Part shown: positions 9,191 through 16,814 of the stretch, piece after piece
Numbering within the stretch: position 1 is the first letter of the stretch
Layout: every line of letters begins with the position of its first letter
From: Desulfospira joergensenii DSM 10085
Lineage (GTDB): Bacteria > Desulfobacterota > Desulfobacteria > Desulfobacterales > Desulfobacteraceae
Direction: 5' to 3'
DNA length: 64,000 nt
Assembly (NCBI RefSeq): GCF_000420085.1
Contig: NZ_ATUG01000001.1
Span: forward strand, 1,116,001 to 1,180,000
Translations under genes and position numbers: made by a program
The notes under the pieces: model-generated
Seen by the model: the letters and a program-made list of their open reading frames with translations, nothing else
The model's database searches: none
Told to the model about the DNA's origin: nothing

Positions 9191-9922
9191 CTATTCCCTC
9201 AGGTTCTTTCCGGTCAGTTTCAAAAATACGCATTCCAGGTTCTGATCTTTGGCTTCCATTCCTGAGCAGTGACTATCAATCAACTCACGGGGAGATCCGG
9301 TTTCGATGATCTTCCCCCTGTCCATGATGGCCAGCATATCACACAGAACCTGGGCTTCTTCCATGTAATGGGTGGTCAGGACAATGGTCCTGCCCCGGGC
9401 TTTGATATCCTTGATGATCTGCCAGACATGCTGCCTGGCCTGGGGATCAAGGCCGGTGGAAGGTTCGTCCAGGAAAATCAGATCCGGATCGTTGATCAGG
9501 GCCAGTCCCAGGAGCAGGCGCTGGCGCTGGCCCCCGGAGATCCTGTTGTTCAGCTTTTTTTTGATATTTTCCAGCATGCACATGGACAGGATCCGGTCTA
9601 TGGGCAGGTGGCGATTATAAAATGCGGCAAAGGTCTTCAGGGTTTCCTCAACGGTGAGATATGCCAGCAGTTCAGTGTGCTGGAACTGGATCCCGACTTC
9701 CTGGTTAAAAGAAGTTCCCCGGTCTCCTCCCCTGTAAAGGATCCGGCCCGAATCCGGATCCAGGATATTCTCCATGATTTCCACGGTGGTGGTCTTCCCG
9801 GCCCCGTTGGGTCCGAGAAGCCCGAAACAGGTTCCCTCTTCAATGGCCAGACAGAGATCGTCAACTGCTATTGTGCCGTTGTATGCCTTGTTCAGGTTCT
9901 CCACTTCAATGATATTTTTCAT
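9191..9922 (-). CDS. ABC transporter ATP-binding protein (ABC-2 exporter)
   Basis: This is the ATPase subunit for the adjacent permease. Motifs in order: Walker A GPNGAGKTT, Q-loop region, signature ISGGQRQRL, Walker B LIFLDEPSTGLD and H-loop LTTHYMEEA. The C-terminus LECVFLKLTGKNLRE is typical of drug/exporter-type subunits. I place the start at the ATG at 9922 (MKNIIEVENL, 243 aa), with GGAAGG about ten bases upstream. An ATG at 9940 is also possible. The frame stays open to 10054, but that extension crosses a terminator hairpin and is hydrophobic and unlike the family. Confidence 0.9.
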   Translation of the reverse strand: MKNIIEVENLNKAYNGTIAVDDLCLAIEEGTCFGLLGPNGAGKTTTVEIMENILDPDSGRILYRGGDRGTSFNQEVGIQFQHTELLAYLTVEETLKTFAAFYNRHLPIDRILSMCMLENIKKKLNNRISGGQRQRLLLGLALINDPDLIFLDEPSTGLDPQARQHVWQIIKDIKARGRTIVLTTHYMEEAQVLCDMLAIMDRGKIIETGSPRELIDSHCSGMEAKDQNLECVFLKLTGKNLRE

Positions 9923-10000
9923 TTTGCCTGAGCCTTCCATAATTACCTGATACTGAAACGCAAATATCAAGTTTAATTTTTTATTACAAATGAATTTTTT

Positions 10001-10052
10001 GAAAAATAAAAAGCCTTTGAATTGCAGCCCCATAATGGGCCTGTTCAAAGGC
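10001..10052 (-). terminator. Intrinsic terminator of the coiled-coil gene
   Basis: GCCTTTGAA (10013-10021) pairs with TTCAAAGGC (10044-10052), with an inner GCCC/GGGC pairing. On the minus strand it is followed by TTTTTATTTTTC. It ends the transcript of the gene at 10117-10422 and separates it from the ABC transporter genes. Confidence 0.8.
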
Positions 10053-10116
10053 AATAAAGTCCATATTGTTTCTGGGCAAGGGGAAGGAATGGATAAAAAA
10101 AGATCCCGGTCCAGTC

Positions 10117-10422
10117 TCAGGCGTAAAGGTCAATTCCTAGGGCCTGACTTTTTCTCCTGAACTCTTTCTCGATCCGGTCTTTCTCCTGGGCGTACTCCCT
10201 TTCAAGCTTCCGGGTTTCATTGTCGTAGGTCTGTTCCAGTTTTGATTTTTTCTGGGCGTAGGCCTGCTTGAGGGAGTCCTCTTTCTGGGAAACGGTTACT
10301 TTGTCATCAACAGGCTTTTGACTTTGGGAGGAATCATCGTTATTCAGCTGAACTTCAGGTAAAACAGCCGGCTGGACCCTGTATCCGGTAAAATTGCTTA
10401 AATTGGATATTGCGGTCAGCAT
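10117..10422 (-). CDS. Small charged coiled-coil protein, unknown function
   Basis: This 101-aa protein is not one I recognise. The first 25 residues are mildly hydrophobic with no clear signal peptide. Residues about 45-95 are a highly charged helix (KLEQTYDNETRKLEREYAQE) with strong coiled-coil character. The ATG follows AAGAGGT at good spacing. It stands alone, with its own near-consensus promoter, a ~105-base structured leader and a clean terminator, so it is a real, independently controlled gene. Association with flagellar or envelope functions cannot be judged from the sequence. Confidence 0.75.
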   Translation of the reverse strand: MLTAISNLSNFTGYRVQPAVLPEVQLNNDDSSQSQKPVDDKVTVSQKEDSLKQAYAQKKSKLEQTYDNETRKLEREYAQEKDRIEKEFRRKSQALGIDLYA

Positions 10423-10527
10423 TTTATTTACCTCTTTTTACCCGGACAGCTCCGGGCTGCTGTTCTTCCGGCCTCGGATCGGGTGCCACACCCTTCGGGC
10501 ATGGTTTTGATCCGTCACCGGATCTGT
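10423..10527 (-). promoter_or_regulatory. Structured 5' leader, candidate cis-regulatory RNA
   Basis: From the predicted transcription start near 10527 to the ATG the leader folds strongly. It has GATCCG-GTGA-CGGATC with a GNRA-type tetraloop (10509-10524), then an 8-bp stem with a GAA loop (10486-10504), then a second GATCCG (10475-10480) that could pair with CGGATC instead. Last is CCCGGA-GCTG-TCCGGG (10441-10456), which overlaps an alternative ACAGC/GCTGT stem. Mutually exclusive pairings are the hallmark of switching leaders. It matches no riboswitch class I can name. Confidence 0.5.
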
Positions 10528-10533
10528 GTATAA

Positions 10534-10562
10534 ACTATACGTATGAATAGAGATTCTGTCAA
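10534..10562 (-). promoter_or_regulatory. Sigma-70 promoter of the coiled-coil gene
   Basis: A perfect -35 TTGACA (10557-10562), 17-base spacer and -10 TATAGT (10534-10539) on the minus strand. Predicted start is near 10527, directly at the first leader hairpin. Confidence 0.75.
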
Positions 10563-10651
10563 TTACTTTGATCAAAAAAGGCGGCCTGTCCGCTCGTTTT
10601 TTCCGGCTGGATTTTTCCTATTGACTCAGGTGCCGGACTCAAGATTATGCT

Positions 10652-11215
10652 CTATGACCAGGGCAGCCAGGGCAGTCCTTCCCGCAACCCCTGGCGCATG
10701 CGTTCAGCAGAGCCCTGCCGATACCCGTACACCCGCATGCCGAAGATATTGATCATGAGACTGGTTGCACGCTTCCGGCTCAAAGGCTGGCCGAATTCCT
10801 TTTCAAGATAACTCTCATAAAGAGCTTCGATCTCACCAAGCTTTTCAGATGCCAGAACATGGAGCCGGTTACCTGCGGCAGCCAGTTCCAACTGGGTTTT
10901 GACCAGAAAACAACTGCAGTAATCTTTTTTGGCAGATTCCTGAATATTTTTTTCCAGAATCATTAGAATACCTTCCCCAACACTAGGCGCCGCTTCCAGC
11001 GTGCTGGATATCAAGGCAAGACTTTTCCGGCCATAGGCCTCCAGGGCTTCCCGGAACAGGTCCTCTTTACTGCCAAAGGCATGATAAATGGATCCGGGAT
11101 TGAGACCTGTGATTTTCACCACCTGCTGCATGGATGAAAAACTGAAGCCGTTCTTCCAGAAAAGCTGAATGGACTTATCAATGACCTCATTTCTATCAAA
11201 TAGGGATTTTGCCAT
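10652..11215 (-). CDS. TetR-family transcriptional regulator
   Basis: This 187-aa regulator has an N-terminal TetR helix-turn-helix (about 8-55; SMQQVVKITGLNPGSIYHAFGSKEDLF) and an all-helical ligand domain. It contains a CSC motif (KKDYCSCFLVKTQLELA) in the region where NemR/AcuR-like members carry a conserved block. It is divergent from the selenoprotein gene, and two matching palindromes lie in the shared promoter region. It probably represses itself and the redox protein and is released by an oxidant or electrophile. That is inference from context; the pair of nearby cysteines makes direct thiol sensing possible. The ATG has GAGG seven bases upstream. Confidence 0.9.
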   Translation of the reverse strand: MAKSLFDRNEVIDKSIQLFWKNGFSFSSMQQVVKITGLNPGSIYHAFGSKEDLFREALEAYGRKSLALISSTLEAAPSVGEGILMILEKNIQESAKKDYCSCFLVKTQLELAAAGNRLHVLASEKLGEIEALYESYLEKEFGQPLSRKRATSLMINIFGMRVYGYRQGSAERMRQGLREGLPWLPWS

Positions 11216-11256
11216 AACCGGTCCTCGTTTGTATTTGAATCCTTGGATTTTAAGAT

Positions 11257-11284
11257 AGAGTATACATCATTTCCATGATTTACA
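11257..11284 (-). promoter_or_regulatory. Promoter of the TetR gene
   Basis: On minus, TATACT (-10, 11257-11262) is preceded by TTTGTA (-35) at 16 bases. Operator 1 lies immediately upstream of this -35. Confidence 0.5.
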
Positions 11285-11288
11285 AATT

Positions 11289-11310
11289 ATTTTGAGCGAT
11301 TGTTCAAAAT
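11289..11310. promoter_or_regulatory. TetR operator 1
   Basis: ATTTTGAG-N6-TTCAAAAT, one mismatch from a perfect palindrome. It has the same half-sites and spacing as operator 2 and lies just upstream of the -35 boxes of both divergent promoters. Confidence 0.75.
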
Positions 11311-11314
11311 ATCA

Positions 11315-11342
11315 TTGACAATATGCAAGGCGGTTTTATTTT
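11315..11342 (+). promoter_or_regulatory. Sigma-70 promoter of the selenoprotein gene
   Basis: TTGACA (11315-11320), 16-base spacer, TATTTT (11337-11342). Operator 2 overlaps the -10 box and start site, a position suited to repression. Confidence 0.65.
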
Positions 11343-11359
11343 GAACGTATATTCAAAAT
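11338..11359. promoter_or_regulatory. TetR operator 2
   Basis: ATTTTGAA-N6-TTCAAAAT, a perfect 8+8 palindrome whose centre is 49 bases from that of operator 1. It covers the -10 region of the selenoprotein promoter. Confidence 0.8.
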
Positions 11360-11411
11360 CATGTTTTCACCCATACCCATTTCAACCGGTTTCCATTTTA
11401 AGGAGAATAAT

Positions 11412-12059
11412 ATGTCACTTGAAGAACAACTGACTGCCATAAAGAAAAAGACCATTGCCACAAGACCGCCGGAGCTGGTCTCCATAATGCTTGAGGAGGC
11501 TGCAAACCTTGTAAAATCAGGTATCGCTGACAAAGTGATAAAAGCGGGTGAGCCCCTTCCTGAGTTTACCCTGCCCGATGAAAAAGGCAATCTGGTCCGC
11601 TCAGCGAACCTGCTGGCACAGGGGCCGCTGGCCATCAATTTTTACCGGGGTATCTGGTGACCTTATTGCAATATAGAGCTGGCAGCTCTGCAAGAAATTT
11701 CTGTACAGATCCGGGACATGGGCGGATTTTTAATCTCCATTTCCCCCCAACTGGGAAAATACACCAAACAGATAGTAAAGAAAAACAGCCTCACCTTTCC
11801 CGTACTTGCGGATAAAGACAACGCCTATGCAAAGAAATTGAATCTGGACTTTATCCTCCCGGAGAAATTGAAAGAAGTCTACAAAACCTTGGGTATTGAT
11901 CTTGAGCGGTTCAACGGCAACGCTTCCTGGGAGCTTCCCATGGCCGCAAGATTCATTATTGACCGAAACGGGATTATCAGACACAGGAAAGTGAACCCGG
12001 ACCACACGGTCAGGCCGGAACCGGGTGAGATCATTGACCTGATGAAACCCCTGATGTAA
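11412..12059 (+). CDS. Peroxiredoxin-like selenoprotein (UPYC active site, in-frame UGA)
   Basis: One reading frame of 216 codons is interrupted only by TGA at 11658-11660. Around it the protein reads FYRGIW-U-PYCNIEL. The peroxiredoxin-like (AhpC/TSA) family normally has GWCPYCN here, so UGA stands exactly where the first active-site cysteine belongs and is best read as selenocysteine (residue 83; partner Cys86). The rest is colinear with the family, including FTLPDEKGNL before and WELPMAARFIIDRNGIIRHRKVNPDH after. The ATG at 11412 follows AGGAG; an in-frame ATG at 11361 lacks such a site. Naive annotation would split the gene in two. It probably reduces peroxides or disulfides under TetR control. 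Confidence 0.88.
11675..11689 (+). promoter_or_regulatory. Candidate bacterial SECIS hairpin
   Basis: AGAGCT (11675-11680), loop GGC, AGCTCT (11684-11689), inside the coding sequence. The loop begins 20 bases after the UGA, within the usual distance of bacterial SECIS elements. The loop contains GG, as in known SelB-binding loops. Confidence 0.65.
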
Positions 12060-12222
12060 CGAAGATTGATCTCACTTGACACGGCAGAGGCCAGATACGG
12101 CTGATACAATCAGATTTGACATCATTCCGAATGTGGTCACTCCCCTGTACATCATCGGACAAAGAGCTTTCATCTCCAAGCCACGGGGACCCTGCTGCGC
12201 CGGAACTGGTGCATAAAAGCAA

Positions 12223-12253
12223 AAAGGCTTTCAGCGAAACGCTGAAAGCCTTT
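12223..12253 (-). terminator. Terminator of the tRNA genes (possibly bidirectional)
   Basis: A perfect 14-bp stem (12223-12236 with 12240-12253) and an AAA/TTT loop. On minus it is followed by TTTTTGCTTTT, a good U-tract downstream of tRNA-Glu. On plus the tail is poorer (TTTGTCGTTT), but it could also end the selenoprotein transcript. Confidence 0.85.
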
Positions 12254-12263
12254 GTCGTTTAAA

Positions 12264-12341
12264 TGGCGTCCCCAAGGGGATTCGAACCCCTGTCGCCGGC
12301 GTGAAAGGCCGGTGTCCTGGACCGGGCTAGACGATGGGGAC
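12264..12341 (-). tRNA. tRNA-Glu (UUC)
   Basis: The 78-base minus-strand sequence folds as a tRNA: GTCCCC acceptor, anticodon stem CCGGC with loop CTTTCAC (anticodon TTC), T arm with GGTTCGAATCC, and an encoded CCA end. It closely resembles bacterial tRNA-Glu. Second gene of a two-tRNA transcript. Confidence 0.97.
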
Positions 12342-12366
12342 GCGTGGGTTTTTCAGATCTTCTGGC

Positions 12367-12442
12367 TGGTGGGCCGTGCTGGGCTCGAACCAGCGACTCT
12401 CTGCTTAAAAGGCAGATACTCTACCGACTGAGTTAACGGCCC
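12367..12442 (-). tRNA. tRNA-Lys (UUU)
   Basis: A 76-base tRNA on minus: GGGCCGT acceptor, D arm CTCAGTCGGTAGAG, anticodon loop CTTTTAA (anticodon TTT), T arm GGTTCGAGCCC and encoded CCA. First gene of the pair, 25 bases before tRNA-Glu. Confidence 0.97.
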
Positions 12443-12469
12443 GCAGATGGTTCCGAAAAACAGAGGCAC

Positions 12470-12496
12470 TTTATAGGTTTGGGATGGTTTTGTCAA
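12470..12496 (-). promoter_or_regulatory. Promoter of the tRNA pair
   Basis: TTGACA (12491-12496) and TATAAA (12470-12475) with 15 bases between on minus, about 20 bases upstream of tRNA-Lys. The spacer is short, but both boxes are near consensus. Confidence 0.6.
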
Positions 12497-12662
12497 CACC
12501 TTTTTATTTTTTACAGGCATTCCCATTCATGAACTCCTGAACAGGATGCAGGGCGAAACTATTGCCGGGTTCCCTGCCCTGTTATTGGGAAAATTATACC
12601 GGGCACGGGTCCGCCGATGTCCCTGAAACGCTAAATTTTCCTTAAAACATCCGCTATTCAGC

Positions 12663-12679
12663 TTGGTACGCTCCTTGCT
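12663..12679 (+). promoter_or_regulatory. Sigma-54 promoter of flagellin 1
   Basis: TTGGTACGCTCCTTGCT fits the -24/-12 consensus with GG and GC exactly 12 bases apart. Predicted start is near 12690, only about six bases before the flagellin ATG. The same element type precedes flagellin 3 and flgN. Confidence 0.6.
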
Positions 12680-12695
12680 ATGTAAGGCATATATT

Positions 12696-15600
12696 ATGGT
12701 TTTAAGTATCAAAAGCAATACGGGTGCGGAGACGGCTGTCCGCCATCTGGGTAAAAACGACGGGCGCCTTTCCGCCTCCCTGGAAAGGCTGTCCAGCGGC
12801 CTGAGGGTGAACAAGGCAGCCGATGACAGCTCCGGAATGCTGATAGCCGATTCCTTAAATTCCCAGGCCAGGGGACTGGGGCAGGCCATCCGGAATGCCA
12901 ATGATGCCATCTCCATTGTCCAGATTGCCGACGCAGCCCTGGAAGAATCCGTCAATATTTTGAACACCATCAAGACCAAGAGCATCCAGGCGGCCCAGGA
13001 CGGCCAGACTACAGAGTCCAGGGCAGCCATCCAGGCGGATATTGACAAGCTCATGGAAGAGCTGGATACCATTGCCAAGACCACCTCTTTTAATGGCCAA
13101 AAACTGCTTTCCGGCAACTTCACCAACAAGGCATTCCAGATCGGGGCCTACTCCAATGAGGTGGTCAATCTTTCCATAGATGGGTCATCTTCCGGAAAAA
13201 TAGGCCATATCAACACTGGGGAACTGGAAATTACCGGAAATAAGGAAGGCCTTGCCGCTTTGAGTATCCAGAACAGATATACTGGGCAGCATTATGAGAT
13301 CACGCCGGTTGAGATGCTCTTTGACAATGACCCGGAACACGGCCTGGGTGCCCTTGCCGATGCCGTCAACCAGATATCCGATTTGACCGGCATCCGGGTT
13401 TCGGCCCGTGTGGCTTCAGGCACAGACACGGGAGTCCAGGCAGGAACCACGGATGAAGCCTTTTCCATCAACAATGTAAAAATCGGCAAAATCACGGTCA
13501 TGGAAAACGATGGGGACGGCGCCCTGGTCAAGGCCATCAACCAGAGGACGGCCCAGCACGGGGTGGTTGCTTCGGTGGACCCGGCAGGCAGGCTCTCCTT
13601 GACCGCAACCGACGGCAGGGGCATCCTCGTCGAGCCCGGCCCGGACCTGGAAATAGAGGGCAGAGATATCTTCGGAGGAAAAGACCTGAGTACTTTCGGG
13701 GTTCTGGACATCCAGGGCAGTGCCGCTTCTCCTTTGGATATCCGGGATCTGAGCAAGGGAGATCCCATCGGAGTGGCCGATGCCGGCCTGGAAATCAAAG
13801 GAGATACCCTGACCGGGCAGGACGCTCTTGTAAAGGCCGGTTCGATTCTGGCTGCCCAGTCCATTCTCGCCTCCTCCTGGACAATGAACCAGAACATCTC
13901 CGGGGACCAGCTTCAAGAAGATATTTTCATCGAGGAGACCACCCGTTTACTTCCGGGGACCATCCTCGGCAAGGACTCTGTTGTGCTGACCCCGGATGAC
14001 CTGCCCGTTACCCTGAGTGTAAACTCTGAAGGAACGACCTTCACTGAGAGTCTGGTTAAAACAGGCTCCATCCTTGCCAAAGACAGCATCCTGGGCCCGG
14101 GCACCCAGATCCCTGCCGGCAATATCGTGAGCGCAGGCACCCTGTACAAAGGAGATGTACTGATTGACGCCACCCTGGCCACCACGGCGTCAAGCATGGT
14201 CAAACAGGACTCTGTTCTTGCGGCCGGATCCGTGATCGCCTCGGGCAGCACCCTGACCGGAACTGCCCAGATCAATGCAGTCGGCCCCCTGAACGGAAGC
14301 GCACTGATCTCCTCGAACTCTGTTCTCAGGGCCGGATCTGTCATTGCTTCCGGGACCACCCTGGGCGGAAATGCGGTTGTGGCAGGGATTGCCAACACCA
14401 CTGGGGTCTATTCCCTGACCGCCGGCTCCACTCTGGCAGCCAACTCCGAGATTGCCTCGGGTACGATTCTGGGGGGAGATGCGTGGTGCAACCAGGTACC
14501 CAACATATCCAGTTCCTACGACCTTACGGCCAATTCCATTCTCCAGACCGGTTCTGTCCTGACCTCGGGAGCTGTCCTGAGCAGAACCGCTGTCATTGCC
14601 GACACCGGCCCTATCCCGGCCGGATTCAACCTGATTGCCGGATCGATTCTGAGAGCCGGGTCCTCCATAGGGGCCGGAACGACCCTCGCGGACACGGCCG
14701 TAATCTCCACTACCGGGCCGACCACTGGGAACTATATTGTGGAGAGCGGATCTACCCTGACTGCAGGCACTGTTTTCGGGGACGGCTCAATCCTCAACGG
14801 AACCGCAACAATCAACCAGATCACCGCGACCGGCAACCCCGGAGATGACATCACCCTGGCGGCAGGCACGGTTTTAGCTGCCGGGACCTATATCGAATCC
14901 GGCAATTCAATATCCACAACCAGCGGCGTGCTCAACGGCCCCCTTTTCCTTGCGGGGAGCAAAACCACGACCGGAGTCAACACCTTTTTTCTTACCTCCG
15001 GCTCAATTGCTGCGGGCTCTGTTCTGGCCAACGGCTCTGTTGCAGGAACCCCAGCCTTTTCTCTCCAAACGGCAATGAATCCCACGGCCCTGACCACCCT
15101 GAGGGCGGGAAGTGTTCTCGGTAACAACACCAGCCTTGTCGCAGGATCCGTGATCGGCCCAGACAGCGCATCCCTTTCCGCTGACCTGACCCTGACCAAT
15201 CCCATGACCCTGACCATGGGATCGTCAATGGCCGACAACTCCAGGCTTTTCCAGGGCTCGACAGTCGGGCCCGGCGGGGTGTCGCTCTTCTCTTCTCTCA
15301 CGCTGACCGGAGTGACCATGACCCTGCCTCCGGGCTGCACCATTGCGGCAGGCAGCCGTCTCAACCAGGGATCGATTGTCGGGGCCGAGGGGCTGCGCCT
15401 GTCAGCGGTCATGGGCCTGACCGCGGACATGGATCTTCAAGCAGGATCTCAGATCAACACCTCATCCTCCTTCAATACAGGCTCACTGATCGGACCTGAA
15501 GATGTGATTCTGATTGCAAACCTTACCGTCAATAGCCCCATGAACCTGGCCGCAGGATCTTCCATTGCCGGACTCAGCACCCTGGAACAGAGCAGCCTGG

Positions 15601-16715
15601 TTTCGAGCGATAAAATCACCCTGGCCTCGGCCATGACTCTGGATCAGGATATGACGCTTGCAGCAGGATCCAGTATGGGGAAAGGCACAGCCATCCAGTA
15701 TGGCTCTTACCTGTGGGCCGACGCCACCCTGCTCTCAGACATGACCCTGAAAGAATCGGTCACCCTGGCCAGTGATATGGAACTCAATTCCGATCTGATC
15801 CTGGGGACGGGTTCCTCCCTTGGAGACAATTCCCTGATCTTCCAGGGATCCTCAATCTACTTGCCCCTGGAATTATTAGAGACCATAAGATTGGCGGATC
15901 CCCTTGTCCTGGATCCTGGATCAAAGTTCTCCAATGATTCAGAAACCCTTATTGTTTCAGGCACAACCGTAGGAGGAGAGGCTTCATTCGCTGAGGTTTT
16001 GGAGGTTCAAAATGATTTTATCCTGCCCGGTGAATCCATCTTAAAAAAGACTTCCATGCTCAAAAACGGATCTGATATCGGGGGAGACATCCGAACCCTC
16101 AACCGGGAAACCGTTCTCCTGCCCATGGCTATAGGTAAGGGTTCTGTACTGGCCGAGGGAAGCCTGCTCTCAAAAGGGACCCTCCTGGCCAATGATATTA
16201 CCGGGACAGACGGCAGTTTCTACCCGGAGGGCTCGTCTCTGGATGAAGATATTTTTATTCAGGAGACGGAATTATCCAATACCATGATATTGATGACGGG
16301 CTCTGAAATCGCAGAAGGCAGCCTTCTAAAGGCCAACTCCATCCAGAGGCATACCAGTACCCGGGTAACAAACACCCAATTGTCAACCCTTGCCGATATC
16401 CAGGTCCTGTCCGGAGAAGAGGCTCAACTGGCCATCGGACTGGCAGATGAAGCACTCAAGGATATTGACAGGATCCGGGCAAGTCTTGGATCTGTCCAGA
16501 ACCAGTTGACCTCCACCATCGCAGGAATCAGCACAACCCGGGTGAACGTCCGCGCCTCGGCTTCCGCCATCCGGGATGTTGATCTGTCCGAGGAGGTCCA
16601 GAACTTAAAAAAACTGGAGATCCTGGCCCAGGCCGGAAGATTTGCCCTGTCCGCCACCCCTTCCCGAACCTCTCACCTCCTGAGCCTGATTACCGAGCTT
16701 GATCAGAACGGATGA
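12696..16715 (+). CDS. fliC: Giant flagellin 1 (divergent paralog)
   Basis: This 1339-aa flagellin has an N-terminal D0/D1 region to about 170 (SLERLSSGLRVNKAADDSSGM), a flagellin-type domain to about 370, and a huge insert of roughly 380-1215 made of hexapeptide-like units such as AGSVIASGTTL. The D1/D0 C-terminus follows (ISTTRVNVRASASAIRDVDL). The ends differ from flagellins 2 and 3: it starts MVLSIKSNTG rather than MALRINTNVS and ends SLITELDQNG rather than NVLSLLQ. It also has two cysteines in the insert (DAWCNQ, PPGCTI). It is probably a minor filament subunit or located at a special place in the filament. The ATG at 12696 matches family starts; AAGG lies eight bases upstream. Usual flagellins are 270-550 aa. 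Confidence 0.92.
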   Translation: MVLSIKSNTGAETAVRHLGKNDGRLSASLERLSSGLRVNKAADDSSGMLIADSLNSQARGLGQAIRNANDAISIVQIADAALEESVNILNTIKTKSIQAAQDGQTTESRAAIQADIDKLMEELDTIAKTTSFNGQKLLSGNFTNKAFQIGAYSNEVVNLSIDGSSSGKIGHINTGELEITGNKEGLAALSIQNRYTGQHYEITPVEMLFDNDPEHGLGALADAVNQISDLTGIRVSARVASGTDTGVQAGTTDEAFSINNVKIGKITVMENDGDGALVKAINQRTAQHGVVASVDPAGRLSLTATDGRGILVEPGPDLEIEGRDIFGGKDLSTFGVLDIQGSAASPLDIRDLSKGDPIGVADAGLEIKGDTLTGQDALVKAGSILAAQSILASSWTMNQNISGDQLQEDIFIEETTRLLPGTILGKDSVVLTPDDLPVTLSVNSEGTTFTESLVKTGSILAKDSILGPGTQIPAGNIVSAGTLYKGDVLIDATLATTASSMVKQDSVLAAGSVIASGSTLTGTAQINAVGPLNGSALISSNSVLRAGSVIASGTTLGGNAVVAGIANTTGVYSLTAGSTLAANSEIASGTILGGDAWCNQVPNISSSYDLTANSILQTGSVLTSGAVLSRTAVIADTGPIPAGFNLIAGSILRAGSSIGAGTTLADTAVISTTGPTTGNYIVESGSTLTAGTVFGDGSILNGTATINQITATGNPGDDITLAAGTVLAAGTYIESGNSISTTSGVLNGPLFLAGSKTTTGVNTFFLTSGSIAAGSVLANGSVAGTPAFSLQTAMNPTALTTLRAGSVLGNNTSLVAGSVIGPDSASLSADLTLTNPMTLTMGSSMADNSRLFQGSTVGPGGVSLFSSLTLTGVTMTLPPGCTIAAGSRLNQGSIVGAEGLRLSAVMGLTADMDLQAGSQINTSSSFNTGSLIGPEDVILIANLTVNSPMNLAAGSSIAGLSTLEQSSLVSSDKITLASAMTLDQDMTLAAGSSMGKGTAIQYGSYLWADATLLSDMTLKESVTLASDMELNSDLILGTGSSLGDNSLIFQGSSIYLPLELLETIRLADPLVLDPGSKFSNDSETLIVSGTTVGGEASFAEVLEVQNDFILPGESILKKTSMLKNGSDIGGDIRTLNRETVLLPMAIGKGSVLAEGSLLSKGTLLANDITGTDGSFYPEGSSLDEDIFIQETELSNTMILMTGSEIAEGSLLKANSIQRHTSTRVTNTQLSTLADIQVLSGEEAQLAIGLADEALKDIDRIRASLGSVQNQLTSTIAGISTTRVNVRASASAIRDVDLSEEVQNLKKLEILAQAGRFALSATPSRTSHLLSLITELDQNG

Positions 16716-16814
16716 TAAGGTCTGTTTTATGTTGATCATACCGCCAAATAAACCTATATTGAATCAGAATTACTTGCTGGTTTACCTGAAATTCCCGGAG
16801 GAGAGGCTGCCCGG

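Noticed and set aside
9923-10054. N-terminal extension of the ABC ATPase
   Set aside because: It runs through the intrinsic terminator of the neighbouring gene and has no similarity to ABC proteins.
11361-11660. Reading the Prx-like gene as a pseudogene broken by a stop
   Set aside because: The stop is TGA exactly at a catalytic Cys position, with no other damage, a good promoter and a SECIS-like hairpin. Recoding is the better explanation.
13800-16400. Short direct DNA repeats suggestive of an array
   Set aside because: They are codon-level repeats of the hexapeptide protein motif, not identical repeats with unique spacers, so not CRISPR.
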